Shown here: positions 10,649-21,880 of the stretch, one piece after another
Numbering within the stretch: position 1 is the first letter of the stretch
How the letters are laid out: every line of letters starts with the position of its first letter
Source: Annulohypoxylon bovei var. microspora
Taxonomy: Eukaryota > Ascomycota > Sordariomycetes > Xylariales > Hypoxylaceae
DNA length: 64,000 nt
Assembly: GCA_022836615.1 (NCBI GenBank)
Contig: MU405391.1
Span: forward strand, 1-64,000
Direction of reading: 5' to 3'
Notes under the pieces: model-generated
The model's input: the letters and a program-made list of their open reading frames with translations, nothing else
What the model was told of the DNA's origin: nothing
Database searches by the model: none
Translations under genes and position numbers: made by a program

Positions 10649-13600
10649 ATGGAGTCCTCCGCGAACCATCCTACTGGATGGGGTACTCCGCCACATAATG
10701 GCGACGACTTTGGACTGCAGGTGAAGCCTATGGGGCGTAAGTATCCTGGATTCCTCGCAATTCGTTCCAGGAACTGATCAATGCTATTTAGTGAAAGTCC
10801 AATATACGTTCGATACGAGCTGCCAAGAGCGCTGTCTCGCCCGATGGCCTGATATCCTTCAAGTTCAAACGTTTCCGATAGACGACCAGACCTGGATTGG
10901 AATCGTCAATCTAAAGGTCTGCCTTCAAGCGATTGCTCAATGTAGTCCGGAATTGATTAGCGATAACGAGAAGGACTATGCGGTTTACGCCTACGATTAC
11001 TCCGAACCCGATGTCCCTTTGGTGGGACAAGGCATGCTCAGCTGGGGATTCAATCAAGAACCCAATTCATCGGATGCCAACCACCAGGTGGTTACCGGAC
11101 GTATCACGAAGAATCTGCTTGCCCTGTTTAAAAATGGCATCAAGGAGACCCTCGAAGTTAGACTCAAGTTGACTGCTGTTGCAAAGACCACGCGAAGTAA
11201 TCCAATTATACCCCCTCGAACTACTTCCGAACCTTCTACAAGCTATCGGACAACTACACCTACTCCTTTGGAGAATTCGGAGTGGAATTCATTCTCTCGA
11301 TCCAACCCAAATCTACCCCAGTCTGGAGGAGCGCCTATTGGAACCACCACCATGGCTCCTGCGCCAATTCGACCTGCCCAGCCAAGTTATGAGGCTAGAC
11401 CGAGTAGCCAAGGCCCGCAAGCAATATCAGGAAGTCGCCCTGCTTCAGCGGAGCCGAATGCAAGAGAACCCAAGGGATCGATTTTTATTCAAAGTTCTGG
11501 AATCCCCGAGGGATTGACGATAGCACCAGCACCTGCCAAGGGAGGTAAGGCCCAATCGCGACCTGCCTCTAGAGCATCGAGCAAACCTCCCTCGGGAAGA
11601 CCTAGAGGACGGCCACGTAAGAAGCCACTTCAAGCTGAAGGTAGTACTTCCGGCATTGATGATGCTACTGACGCCGATGACGGACCACCACGAAGCAAGA
11701 AGAGAGCCACGACGACTAAAGCTGAACGTAACAACGCTGCTACATTTAGCTCTGCGCCGGAATCACTCCGGGTTGCTGCCAGTACTGCGGGATCCATTCG
11801 AAATTTCCGACCCGTCGCCGTCTCGGGTGACACTCGTGCAGGTAACCACGTCCAGGAAGTCCCACGTGCGCCAACGCCAGTTCCCACTGCTCGTTTACTG
11901 GGTTTCCCGCAAGCACGGCCGACAGCCTCGAGCGGCCTAAGACGCGAATCGATGCCAGGAACAGGAATGGATCGTTCGTTCATATCGTGTTATAGTCAGG
12001 ATGCTCGATCTCCTACCGATTCTGCTGGAGTTTCACCATATCAGATGTATTCCGATGAAGCTAGTCCCGCTGATATAGGATCTTCTCCGCCAGTTCCACG
12101 GTCTGCACTGTTTAGCACCCGGTCCAGCCCAGCTCCTTCGAGCCCTATCTTACCCCCGATGCCTTTGGCAATGGCACAGCCCGACTCGGGTTACTTGAGC
12201 GGAGCACTTGATAGCCGAGTAGATGAGGATGCTACGAACAGAGTAGCCGTTGATGTCGCGCCGAAAGCCCCTACGGTGGCAAAACCGAAGCCTCGTCGGA
12301 GTCGCGCAAAGAAGGCGCAAGCTACGGGCCAGAGTGATCTCATCATTCATACGGAGACTCCTGGACCCCCTGAGCTACTACCTCAAACGTCGATCTACAA
12401 TCCACCCCATCTGATTCGAAAGAATAGCGAAGCTGCTAAAGCTCCAGCAGTTTCTAGACCTCCCAGTTTGCCGACTTTTCCTGAGGTTCTATCAGAAAGA
12501 ATAGAGTCGGAAATTATTGAGAAGCAATCTGTGGAAAAGGCAACGCCCGCAGAGGATGCGGCTACGCAGGGGGATATGATGAGTCGAGAGACAACAACAC
12601 CGATGGACTTGGTAGATGATCAGAACCAGCAGCATCTGGATTCCTTCAGTTATGATAGCCACCATTTTTCACCTTCTGTCCTTGAAGCAATGAACAAAAT
12701 CATTCAGCCAACCATAAATGACACCACAATTAGTCTTATGGAGCCGCCTACACTTCCTGAACCCAGTCGAGAAACACCAATGGAACCCGAGCTCCCGATG
12801 GTACCTGCTAGCGATCCTGTTCAACCTCAATTCATGTTAACGATGCCTCTCTCGGAACCAGCACACCCCCAGACCGACGCTATTGGGCCCTCAGATGGGA
12901 AGTCAAATAAGAACGTGGTAAAAAGACAGACAATCAAGCAGAAGTTGGAGGAAGCTATTGCGCTAGGTCAACTTCCTTCGTACTGTAACAATTGCGGAGC
13001 TATTCAGACGCCCACGTGGCGAAAGATTTGGAAGCAAGTGCGCGCAGGGGTCCCGGCATACCACGAATATTCGGAGAAGCCTGGTTGTGTTACCGCGATC
13101 AACATTCTCTCTCGAGATGCTTCAGACCACCCTACTTCGTACGAGATCATCAAGAAATCCTTAGGTCCAACTGATAAGAAGAGTGCCTGGACCGAGGTGC
13201 TTCTTTGCAATCGTAAGTGATGCACCGTTGATTCATATCTAACTTAGACGACTAACAATCTATAGCGTGCGGGATTTGGTTTAGTAAATTTAAGCAGCAC
13301 AGACCGGCAGACAAGTGGGAGAAGGACGAGCAAAGACTATCTCAGACGCGAAAGAAGAGACCGAATGGCAGCGCGCCACCTCGCTCGAAGAAGGCTCGGA
13401 CGAAGAGTGACACCCAGTCGACTTTGACTTCTGAAGCTTGCCTGCCAACGGACCCTCTTGGTCCATTAGATGGCCCTACGCCTCTAGAAGATATGGCTAC
13501 AGAATCAACTAGCCAACCGCAACACCAGGGAGACACAGTTATGGAAGCGAACTGCCAGGGTTCAACTCATTCCAGAGCATCTAGTCACTCCCGAGGAAGT

Positions 13601-14410
13601 GGTACTCCCAACAGTCCAATTGCTGTTGATGATGATCTTGGAGCCACTCGACGCGTGCTCTTTCCATCTCCACGAAAGGAAGGCGAACAGAGAATTCTAG
13701 GTGAAGTTGCCGTCAATATCGTGCAGACTTCCCCGGAATATCCTGGTACCAAGGATGAAGGCGAGGTAGAGAAGGAGAATAACAAACTTACAGTAGATGG
13801 ACAAGTCTTCACAGATAATGACTTTACCGACATATTCGGTACGCCGCCTCGACCTTCAACGCCGCCTCCTAAGACCAACAGCAGTGGTCCCTTCAAGACC
13901 CCAACTCGCGCAACACCAGGCCATCGGCCAGTCACTAGAAGTGTCACCAGGTCCATGCGCTCCGTTAGGTCTATCAACTCGCCTAGCCAGTTACTAATGA
14001 TGGATCGTACCCCTACTAGGACCCCTCGCTCTAGCGTGGCTAAGCGCTACTCACCGAACGATTTGATGCCTTCACATCTACTGAACAACCAACTGTTCAA
14101 CACACCTCTGTCGAGATCCTTTGGTCATCTCTTGTCGGATATTGACCAAGATGCAATGCATCAGTCAATTCCTGGCTATCAGCTGGATGAGAGTACCATA
14201 GATGAAATCATTGCTTCAGAGCCTATGAACTTCGACCGCTTGTTCGGCACTATAGACGTCACGGCCCTCCGTAGCTCGCCTCCCGTACGAAGTCGATTAC
14301 CCTTTCCTATCCACGGCGCCGACGATCAACGAATCGCAAGCTACTTTGCCATGGCGGAGGAAGGCACTGTTCATAATCCTAGCATGGAGAATGGGCGACC
14401 TACCCGTTAG
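10649..14410 (+). CDS. ams2: Ams2/Spt21-like GATA-type zinc-finger protein
   Basis: Probable regulator of histone gene transcription and centromere or silent-chromatin assembly, by relation to fission yeast Ams2 and budding yeast Spt21. Exons are 10649-10736, 10792-13212 and 13266-14410 (1217 aa). The N-terminal part (about 25-135) resembles the Ams2/Spt21 N-terminal domain (VKVQYTFD.., QTWIGIVNLK). A GRPRGRPRKK AT-hook lies near residue 298. The zinc finger is CNNC (761/764) to CNPC (835/838). It has about 70 residues between the cysteine pairs, far more than the 17-18 of a normal GATA finger, and the second pair is split by the 53-nt intron. The remainder is Ser/Pro/Thr-rich and probably disordered, with many SP/TP sites. 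The start was chosen at the first ATG that splices into the N-terminal domain. Confidence 0.85.
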
Positions 14411-15337
14411 GCAATTTGCACGCACATTCGGAGTTTCGTGTTAGTACGCTTTGAGTCTTCGTGGCGCGACGACGTTTGTTAGCATTTTCGAGATCGCACG
14501 GCACGTTTGTTTACTACGCATTTTTCCTAAGTTGTACGGCCTCCGCTCGGAGGCAGGGCTCACAGGAGCATACGAGATACCCCGTGGCAAGGATGTGTTG
14601 TTAGTTTTGCGGGCGTTTTGTGGAAAAAAGTCCCACACGGGCAAGTTTATGCATGGCATGGCGCGCGGTATGGCATTGGGGTTGTATGTATGTCAGATGA
14701 GAACCATGTTGTCGACGAAGGGCTGGGAGGACTTGTGCCACTACAAGCCTCCCGGCGCTACGAACTCCTTTGCATGACTATATGTAAGGCGTGTGTATCC
14801 CCTGCAATCATCACTGGATGCAGGAAGGGTGGCTGTGGTCGACTCTAGGTAGCTTCGCGCAATCTTTGACCTCACGGTTACACCGAACTTTGACTTTGAC
14901 TGGTATGATTGATATGTGACTTGTTGTGACTTGGACTTGGTATTTGTGTTGATCGGTATAAATGATAGACACCTTAGCTCAGGCGTCTTCATGTAATACA
15001 CTTAAGTCCCAGCAATATATTGGGGGTAGATGTAGGAGGGAGTAATGATCGAACGGTAGTCTTCTAGGGCAGAGATTCTTATCTCTTCTAGTGGATTATA
15101 CAAGACCCAGGTGATTGCTATTGAAACTCTTACCATAAGACGACTCAGTGAATAGGGATACGATAGAAAATATAAGTCGGCTTTGATGTAAATAAACTAT
15201 ATTTATAACTTAGGTACAGAATACTATCGGAAAATTCACTCATCATTATCATTGTCATAGAAACCCCGTACGAGAGTAGAAACAAGACATAACCATTACC
15301 ACAACTATTCAGGTAAACAGGTAAGTAGTTAAGTAAT
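14411..15337. other. Convergent intergenic region without a recognised gene
   Basis: This 0.93-kb gap lies between the Ams2-like stop and the end of the frame downstream of rfa3. A 108-codon frame at 14451-14777 starts at TTG and resembles nothing I know. I see no RNA gene. Confidence 0.5.
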
Positions 15338-16195
15338 CTACCTATCCTCATACACCTCGACCTCGACTAGCTCCCGCCTCACGATGCGCCAGCGGCCCTC
15401 CTCGTCCAAGGTGAAAGTAATGATACGAGAGGCCTCGTCGCCGAAGTCTTCGATGATCATGTCCAGCAGCTCGTCCGCGTGTTTCTCAGTCTCCCGGCGC
15501 CGCCGCATCTCCGCACTGCTTACCAGGTTCCCGGATCTAGTGCGGTAGAGGCGGCCGCGCGGGCGGGGCGCGGTCCAGGGTATGGAGAAGGGAAGGGAGA
15601 AGGGCCTAGAGAGGCGGAAGGATGGCTCGGCGATTGGGGATTCTGGTAGGGCTCGAGGTGGGGTTGAGGGACGTTGACTGCTAGTTTTATTAGAGGGCGA
15701 TGGTGAGGTCCATCGTTCAGGGGTTAGTTGGGGTCGAGGGGGTGAGCTGCTCTTCCGTCGTCGTCGTTGATGGCTAGTTGCTTCTTCTTCCGTGTATTCC
15801 GTGTATTCTGTGTATTGGGTGTTTTGGGTGTTTTGGGCGTTTTGGGTACTGTACTGGGTTGGTAGGGTGCTATAAACATTAGATTGCTGGGTAGTGAATT
15901 GGGAAGAGGACCGCGGCCTCTCTTGGATGGATAGTTGCGAGAGCTCGTTAGTGGGCGGGGTTATCACTAAGGATGACTGAGAGCTCCTAGCAGAAGCAGT
16001 AGAAACAGGGGAAACAGCAAAAGCAGTATTGTTGGCTGGTTCAGCAACGGTTGGTAATTTTTGGTTTTGTTGAGATCGAGGTTGTGCTATAAATAGAGGC
16101 TGAGGTTGTGATTGCTGAGATGAAGACTGCTGCTGTTGTTGTTGCTGCTGCGAGCCAGCCGGCCACCCCAGAGACACGCGTCCACGTGCAAACCG
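15338..16195 (-). CDS. 286-codon open frame in frame behind the rfa3 stop (readthrough or alternative-splice extension)
   Basis: The frame continues directly from the rfa3 UGA without a shift and stays open to TAG at 15338-15340. It begins with six codons (RFARGR), then a segment with W and P, then a poly-Q run. About 150 Ser/Gln/Pro/Thr-rich residues follow, then a charged C-terminus with an Arg-rich stretch (RLYRTRSGN), ERWTSPSP-like motifs upstream, and a predicted helix-strand segment (ADELLDMIIEDFG .. TFTLDEEGRWRIV). No ATG occurs in frame until about codon 227, so it has no ordinary start. It must be expressed by readthrough, by an intron that removes the UGA (a 78-nt in-frame candidate is 16148-16225, GTATAC..GCAG), or from an unseen 5' exon. 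A frame this long with a coherent end is unlikely to be chance. The family is not recognised. Confidence 0.6.
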   Translation of the reverse strand, partial: RFARGRVSLGWPAGSQQQQQQQQSSSQQSQPQPLFIAQPRSQQNQKLPTVAEPANNTAFAVSPVSTASARSSQSSLVITPPTNELSQLSIQERPRSSSQFTTQQSNVYSTLPTQYSTQNAQNTQNTQYTEYTEYTEEEATSHQRRRRKSSSPPRPQLTPERWTSPSPSNKTSSQRPSTPPRALPESPIAEPSFRLSRPFSLPFSIPWTAPRPRGRLYRTRSGNLVSSAEMRRRRETEKHADELLDMIIEDFGDEASRIITFTLDEEGRWRIVRRELVEVEVYEDR

Positions 16196-16797
16196 TCAGT
16201 TCATCCCACCCCGATCCTGGTATACGAAGACATCTTTGAACTGGTGTGTAACGTCCACGACGTTTTGGCACAATTGAAAGTCTGCGAGGCAGGTTAGACA
16301 TGAATAGATCCTATCATATAGGGGCATTTTCATAAAATAAACTGTGATTACTAGATGAGGTTTTTACAAGGACCAAGTGAAAATCAGTTGGTAAGGGATA
16401 CACAATAGATGCTGACAAGACGACGACTAGGTCACGTACCAACGTTGTTACCAAGGTCTATGGCATTTAAGACCTTGAGGGACAGGTCCGGGTTCACCTT
16501 TCCGATTATCTGAGCTCCATTTCCAACCATGAGGTGACAGTCCTACTCAGTGATATAATCGTTAGCTCAGATCTTACGGGTTGTCAGGAACCAGGGGTCG
16601 AGGAAATCAAAACTACTGGCTACAGGCCAAGGCAGCGATCCACTTACTCTGTTGAGGTTGGCTTGAACCTGGCCATCAGCCTCAAGAAAGGCCGTGTCGC
16701 CGCGGAGTTGGACCACCTTGCCCACGATGATGACGTTCTGGCCAACATGGGAATCCATTAGGGCCGCAGAAATGCGGGGTGTTGAAGTAGACTCCAT
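16196..16797 (-). CDS. rfa3: Replication protein A small subunit (Rfa3/RPA14)
   Basis: Smallest subunit of the heterotrimeric single-strand DNA-binding complex RPA, used in replication, repair and recombination. Exons on the minus strand are 16648-16797, 16440-16542 and 16196-16281 (112 aa, normal for the family). It is one OB fold. The N-terminus has STPRISAAL and GKVVQLRGD, followed by LMVGNGAQIIGKVN and DVTHQFKDVF near the end. The stop is UGA followed by CGG UUU, a leaky context, and the same frame stays open for 286 further codons. Intron 2 is long (158 nt). An in-frame ATG inside it could give a truncated start. The ATG at 16797 is the only one in frame before the OB fold. Confidence 0.9.
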
Positions 16798-19457
16798 TTT
16801 TATGCTTGAAAAGGAGACCGCCACAGATTTTGATATGATCTTAGGGCTCGAGGTTCATTAAAAGTTTGAAGTCTTCTCTTCGTTTCGTTTCTAGTAGCGT
16901 TAGGTAAGATACTACTAGATAGAGTTATGGATAAAGTTTGTGTGGGGACCGTTGAACTGAGCGAGAGGGGATAGTGGAAGGCGCGACGCGTTAAAACGGG
17001 GCTATTTGCCTGGTGGGTCCTTTCAGCTGAGCTGCAAGGTTTAATTGACCTAAAAACGGCAAGGAAGCAGGGAGCCACAACGGCAACATGAGCACATAGG
17101 CAGTCACCTAGGTACATATCAAACAGCCACAGCACAAAAAATATTAATTTTCTTCGTAGGTTAGTACGTACCGAAGGATTCACACATAGATCTATGATAG
17201 ATCAAATGGACTTCCAATTAATATAGAGGTTGTCTTAGCGGCCTCTATCATAACACGGTTACACAGCAGGAGTCTGGCTTAAGAAACCAGACCCTTCTCT
17301 GGCCAATGAGACATTCTAGAAAACGATTGTCTTTGTCTGGAGATACATACCAATTGGCTGACTGAAATTTCTCACTCGACGTCTTCGTATTTATGTCTTT
17401 TTATGTTGAACTATGGAGGCTCATATGCATATAACCTGAGATATGCAGCTATCTATATATAGAGTGCCAAACTACCGGAGCCGAGAGTACGGGCGGAAAT
17501 ACTTAATTCGAACTAAAGTTTCACGGGGCATCCCACTCTTGCCTAACAGGGCGTGGTCAAGGATGGGGGTGGCTTTCTTACAGACTGAGACCGCAGTATC
17601 CGGTCCTATATTCCGACGACGCCACCAAATAATTCCATCATGTTTCACAGCGTTTTCTCCTTGCTGGAAAAAAAATTTTCTAAAAAGTCTACAGAAGTAT
17701 ATCTAAATTTCAAGGGGTGGCGGCGAAGAGGGGCGTAGAAATGGAGGCTACTGTGATATAAAATTACTTTTCCTAGCTCCTTTCTTTGACGTCGGCCATG
17801 ATAAAGATTCACTTGTTCCTCATGCGGCATCTCCGCATAGTCCCAGGGAGATTGATCCCATCATTTCCCATGTCAAGTTGAATTGAGCACCAGGGCCATT
17901 GGAGAACTTGAATAGTCCTTCCCAATGTCTTCAGCGCTTTCGCACCAGACCAGAAGCATGATAGTTAGGCGCGAATAAGCTCGACACTTTCCTGTGAATG
18001 TCCTAGATCGAATAGGAAAGTTGTTGCATGCTTTCAATCAGCAAGATCCACGGATTGGAGTGTGAAATCTAACAGTGCGATCAGCGCTGGGGTACTGGCC
18101 AGACCTTCTAGTCGGCAAACCTAAGTTTACTCCCTTGCTCAAGCGGATGAGCCCGGATCAGTACATCCGGCTCAGATAAATACCTACCCAGCCGTTCGGT
18201 GAACGTGGTAGCCCTATGCTCGTGTTTAGTGTTCGATATTGGTTCCCGTTTACGGGTAATTCATATCCAATAATCTTGACTTCAGGCTCGTGGTGTGTTA
18301 AGACCGATGGGCCTTATTATCTGAGATGATAGATGTCATTGTAGGTTCAACGCTTGCCTTAATTATTTTGGTAGTGTTTAGTATCTAGATTCGGTTGCCA
18401 ATGTACGATATACAGTATCATTGTCGCTACTGAAAAGATTGGCGTCGTTCTAGACTCCCGGGAATAGCAAATACGATGAATTCCACATATATTAACAAGT
18501 TGTACTTTCTGATATCCTGCATGCAGTATCCGATTATTTAGACTTCTGTCAATGCCGAGGGAAAGTCTAATACAAGAGATGCCTAAGAGTCGTTCCTACA
18601 TACATATGTATCTGCTCGTCTAATTTGACTTTGTACCGCTGTTTTCTTTTTGAAAGAATCTGCATATCTCGAGTAACCCTTATAGTCCACTTCAATGGTC
18701 TAACCCCGATTAAAACGATAGCTTGTCACTGCCCTGATCCAAGATCGGATCTTGGTTGTTATCTAGGAATATCGACATTTCATGAGCAACTATTAATCCA
18801 ATCAGAGAGCCCTTGTGACAAATGAATTTGCCTCGGCCTAAATGGCGAAATAAATAAAAAAGTTCCAGGGGGGGTAGAGAAAGAAAGTTTCATCTAAGAA
18901 GCAGTTGAAAATTCGAAAAATGGTGTTACCCATGTTCGTATTGCTACGAAGGGAAAGGGGTTGAGTTTAAAAGCTTGAACAGATTCCGACAGCCAATAAA
19001 TCGCCTCCCTATTACGTACCAACAGAGCAACTTCCACGGCCTACAACTTGACCTAAGGAAGGTATTAGGAGAGAACTCCCCGGACCACTAGTGGCTCCTT
19101 CCCGAGCTTGCCTAAATTTAGCGTTTCTCTCCGCAGCAAACTTACTTTTAATTATCAATCCACGAGGTTTTACCTATCGTGATACGTTCGTTGGGGAATA
19201 GAGTTGCTTGTGATGCTTTAGATGGGGCGATGGAATAGCTGTTCTTGACTCGCGTAAGCTAGGGATCATACCTTTAACCTTTACTTTTCGAAAGGATGGG
19301 CCGTCCTTGATAACTTCCCAGTTACTGGTATCTAAAGGGAACAGAATAACCATTAAACTCATGCTACGCTGTCGATGCGTTGCTTATCTTACTCATTTAT
19401 TGAGTCCTTGATCGATATCCCATAAGGCCAAGGGCCGTGCAAAGTTCCACAGCAGGT
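16798..19457. other. Long divergent intergenic region, rfa3 / bZIP
   Basis: These 2.66 kb have no convincing gene. Short frames on both strands (for example 16800-17183 minus and 17443-17706 plus) start at non-ATG codons or have odd composition. A CACCTAGGTA word is at 17105-17114. The size suits an extended regulatory region for the bZIP gene, which is an inference from gap length only. Confidence 0.5.
19361..19411 (+). promoter_or_regulatory. Candidate upstream ORF before the bZIP gene
   Basis: A 16-codon frame with its own ATG and TGA lies 46 bp before the bZIP ATG. If the transcript begins upstream of it, it could control translation, as uORFs do for several fungal bZIP genes. The transcript start is not known. 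Confidence 0.3.
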
Positions 19458-20531
19458 ATGGATGAACAAGCGAACTTCTTTAGTAGAGACATCCAGGATG
19501 GCGGAAACGACGGAAATCAACTATTTGATAACCAGTATATGAAAGATTCAAGCAACTATTACCAAGATGTCTCACCTGGCACAAACCTAACCCGTTCATC
19601 CATTGATCCACTGTCAGCCCAAACTCATCGATTAAATCATTTACCGATGGATTCGATTTACGTTCAGACTTCAAGAAAAACTGCAAATCGCCGTGCCAAA
19701 CCCCAATCGACAATCCCGCAGTTCAACCTGGCTAGCTCCGAATCCCCCGGGTTATCAAGCGGATTGTCGGATACGCCGGAGTCTCACTCATCGCAACACA
19801 CTGTTACGCCTGAAGACGGGTCCGGTGCTCATAGCTTTCTCCCGCCTGAATCCCCTCCTGCTAGACGGAGAAAACAGCGAGGGAGGAAAGATATGAACCA
19901 GGGCACCGAAGCAGCTAGGCGAAACAGATTCCTTGAGAAGAATCGAGTTGCGGCAACTAAGTGTCGCCAAAAGAAAAAGGAGTGGGTATCGGACCTAGAA
20001 GAGACAAGGTTTGGTTTAGAAAGCCAGAACAACCACCTTCAGATGGAATACAGCAGTCTGAGAAACGAAATCACCCAGATAAAGTCACAGCTCATGGAGC
20101 ATGCTGGTTGCAACGACCACAACATCGACAAATGGATCGAAAATGAGGCAAAGAGATTTGTTGTGGGAGCGGGTGAACGGTACGACCAGATGTTGGTCAA
20201 CTTAGGTCATGGCTCTGGAATGATTAATCGCCACGAAAGCTTCTCTTCGGCTTCAGGATATCCAGGCGTCCCGGATTCGGAACTCATTAGCCCAGTGACA
20301 CCGTCACATAGAGGAAGTATGTCATTCCCTCCCGGGACCATGATGCCGAACTCACCTGGCTTATGTCGTCCGGACCTAACGCCAAGCATGCCAGAAGGCA
20401 TAGCGTCAGTCCCAGCTGAAGAGCCATACTCAACAGGTCATATGCCGCATTCAATGTCCGAGGATATCGGCTTTGATGGCGTATCAATGGCAAACGAAGC
20501 GTTCCAGAGTTCGGCGATCCCCGAATGTTGA
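19458..20531 (+). CDS. bZIP transcription factor, ATF/CREB type
   Basis: Nuclear DNA-binding regulator, probably binding CRE-like sites as a dimer and likely acting in stress or developmental responses like other fungal ATF/CREB factors. It is a single exon of 357 aa. The basic region (about 154-176) carries the N-x7-R signature NRVAATKCR, followed by KKKEW. The zipper has leucines at 180, 187, 194 and 201, then QLMEHAGCND, typical of Atf1/AtfA-like fungal proteins. The N-terminal half is Ser/Pro-rich, with RRKQRGRK before the basic region. The C-terminus is Pro/Ser-rich. The frame is open upstream to a GTG at 19437, but 19458 is the first ATG. A missed 5' exon cannot be excluded, because related proteins often have longer N-termini. 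Confidence 0.88.
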   Translation: MDEQANFFSRDIQDGGNDGNQLFDNQYMKDSSNYYQDVSPGTNLTRSSIDPLSAQTHRLNHLPMDSIYVQTSRKTANRRAKPQSTIPQFNLASSESPGLSSGLSDTPESHSSQHTVTPEDGSGAHSFLPPESPPARRRKQRGRKDMNQGTEAARRNRFLEKNRVAATKCRQKKKEWVSDLEETRFGLESQNNHLQMEYSSLRNEITQIKSQLMEHAGCNDHNIDKWIENEAKRFVVGAGERYDQMLVNLGHGSGMINRHESFSSASGYPGVPDSELISPVTPSHRGSMSFPPGTMMPNSPGLCRPDLTPSMPEGIASVPAEEPYSTGHMPHSMSEDIGFDGVSMANEAFQSSAIPEC

Positions 20532-21880
20532 CAACGAACAGTTCAAGATTCAAAGAGAATAGGCTCGAGCTGTGGTACAACATACGCTGTGCCCACGTAC
20601 CAGGATACCCAGTGAACTTCCTGCATCTGCCGCTTATTCTCGTCAACGCCCGAAACCAGGCTCGATTGATGCGTGCGCCAGTACGTGTCCAACAGCAACA
20701 TCAAACGGTGATCTAATACAATGAGTGCTATATGTTTCTGGCATGAAAGGGTTTTCTAAGCCATCGTTGAGTGAGTTTTTCATCTGCTAAGGGTTATTTA
20801 CGAAACAGGCGATTATATGCGAATTTTCGTGGGATAAACTCGAATCGTAATGAAGGATATTTTCTAAGTATTATCCTCATTACATCCTTCATCTCATCAC
20901 CTCGAGAGGGTACAGGAAATAAGGTCTCAAGAAGGAGAATTAAATGGAGTAAGGATAGGTTCTTTTAGCAATGTGTCATGTCGATATCAAATCGAATCGG
21001 ATGGGAAAGTAATGACGGAATGAGATCACGATCGATTTGAAACGCCCTCGCCGCCGCGAGTGCCAGATAGAGCCAACTGCTCATATCTCAGCACTAATAC
21101 GTATTAGCTTTGCTGCGAAGCGGCGTTGGGCTAGATAGCTCCAGCATGGGAGACGGAACATGGACGCCGGGCAAAATACTTTGATTTCGGCTTCGAAATG
21201 AAATTTATTAAAAATCTTGATGTTCTCCAGTGCGACTTCATGGTCTCTAATTATTAATGAAAGTGAGCCGAACGCTCTTAAAAAGTTGTTGTAAAAGAAC
21301 TGAATATCGAGATCTGGGTTGTAGTCTCCGGTTACGGTCATGCTGTTGGGGTAGCCCGAAAGATCGCCGCTGCTTCGGTCGAGTGGCTGCGATCCGACTC
21401 GGCCGGGAGCAAATATCCTGTTGCTTAAGCAAACAGTTAGGAATTCATTCCATTTCAAGTCTGTCTTACGCTTCATCGTGTTGCCAAAGAATCATAATAA
21501 TTATTGGGAATCAAACAGAATATAACGGAAGGCCGGGGTGGCTAGGATATTCATCTTGTAGGTGTGGCAAATAAGATCGACGTCATGGACACAATCCCTC
21601 ACTCTTGCGTATAGCTTTCCTTGAAATATGGAATTGGAAGTTGAATATAGTGAATAAATTATTAGACTGGGTACCTATGCTTAGATGACGAGAGTGGGCG
21701 GTGCTGGGGGGCGCATATCGGACCCGTATCTTGTCAGAAACCGAAATTGTAATGTTCAGTAGACGGTATATGTTGGATAACTTAGTTACAGAGGCTCTAT
21801 AACGTCCTCATATAATATACAACCAAATACACAGACGTACGTAGTATTGGTTCTCGGTGTCTCAGAATAGATATTCGCAT
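20532..21880. other. Convergent intergenic region without a recognised gene
   Basis: This 1.35-kb gap lies between the 3' ends of the bZIP and uL4m genes. A 131-codon minus-strand frame at 21081-21476 overlaps other frames and has no family I recognise. The sequence is otherwise unremarkable. Confidence 0.5.

Noticed and set aside
14451..14777. 108-codon frame after the Ams2-like gene
   Set aside because: It starts at TTG, matches no family, and sits in the likely 3' UTR.
16041..16301. 86-codon ATG frame overlapping rfa3 exon 3 and the downstream extension in another frame
   Set aside because: It uses a start within rfa3 intron 2 and ends early. It could feed the poly-Q frame only through a frame-changing splice for which I found no good sites.
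21081..21476. 131-codon minus-strand frame between bZIP and uL4m genes
   Set aside because: No recognisable domain; it overlaps several equally long frames; composition is not coding-like.
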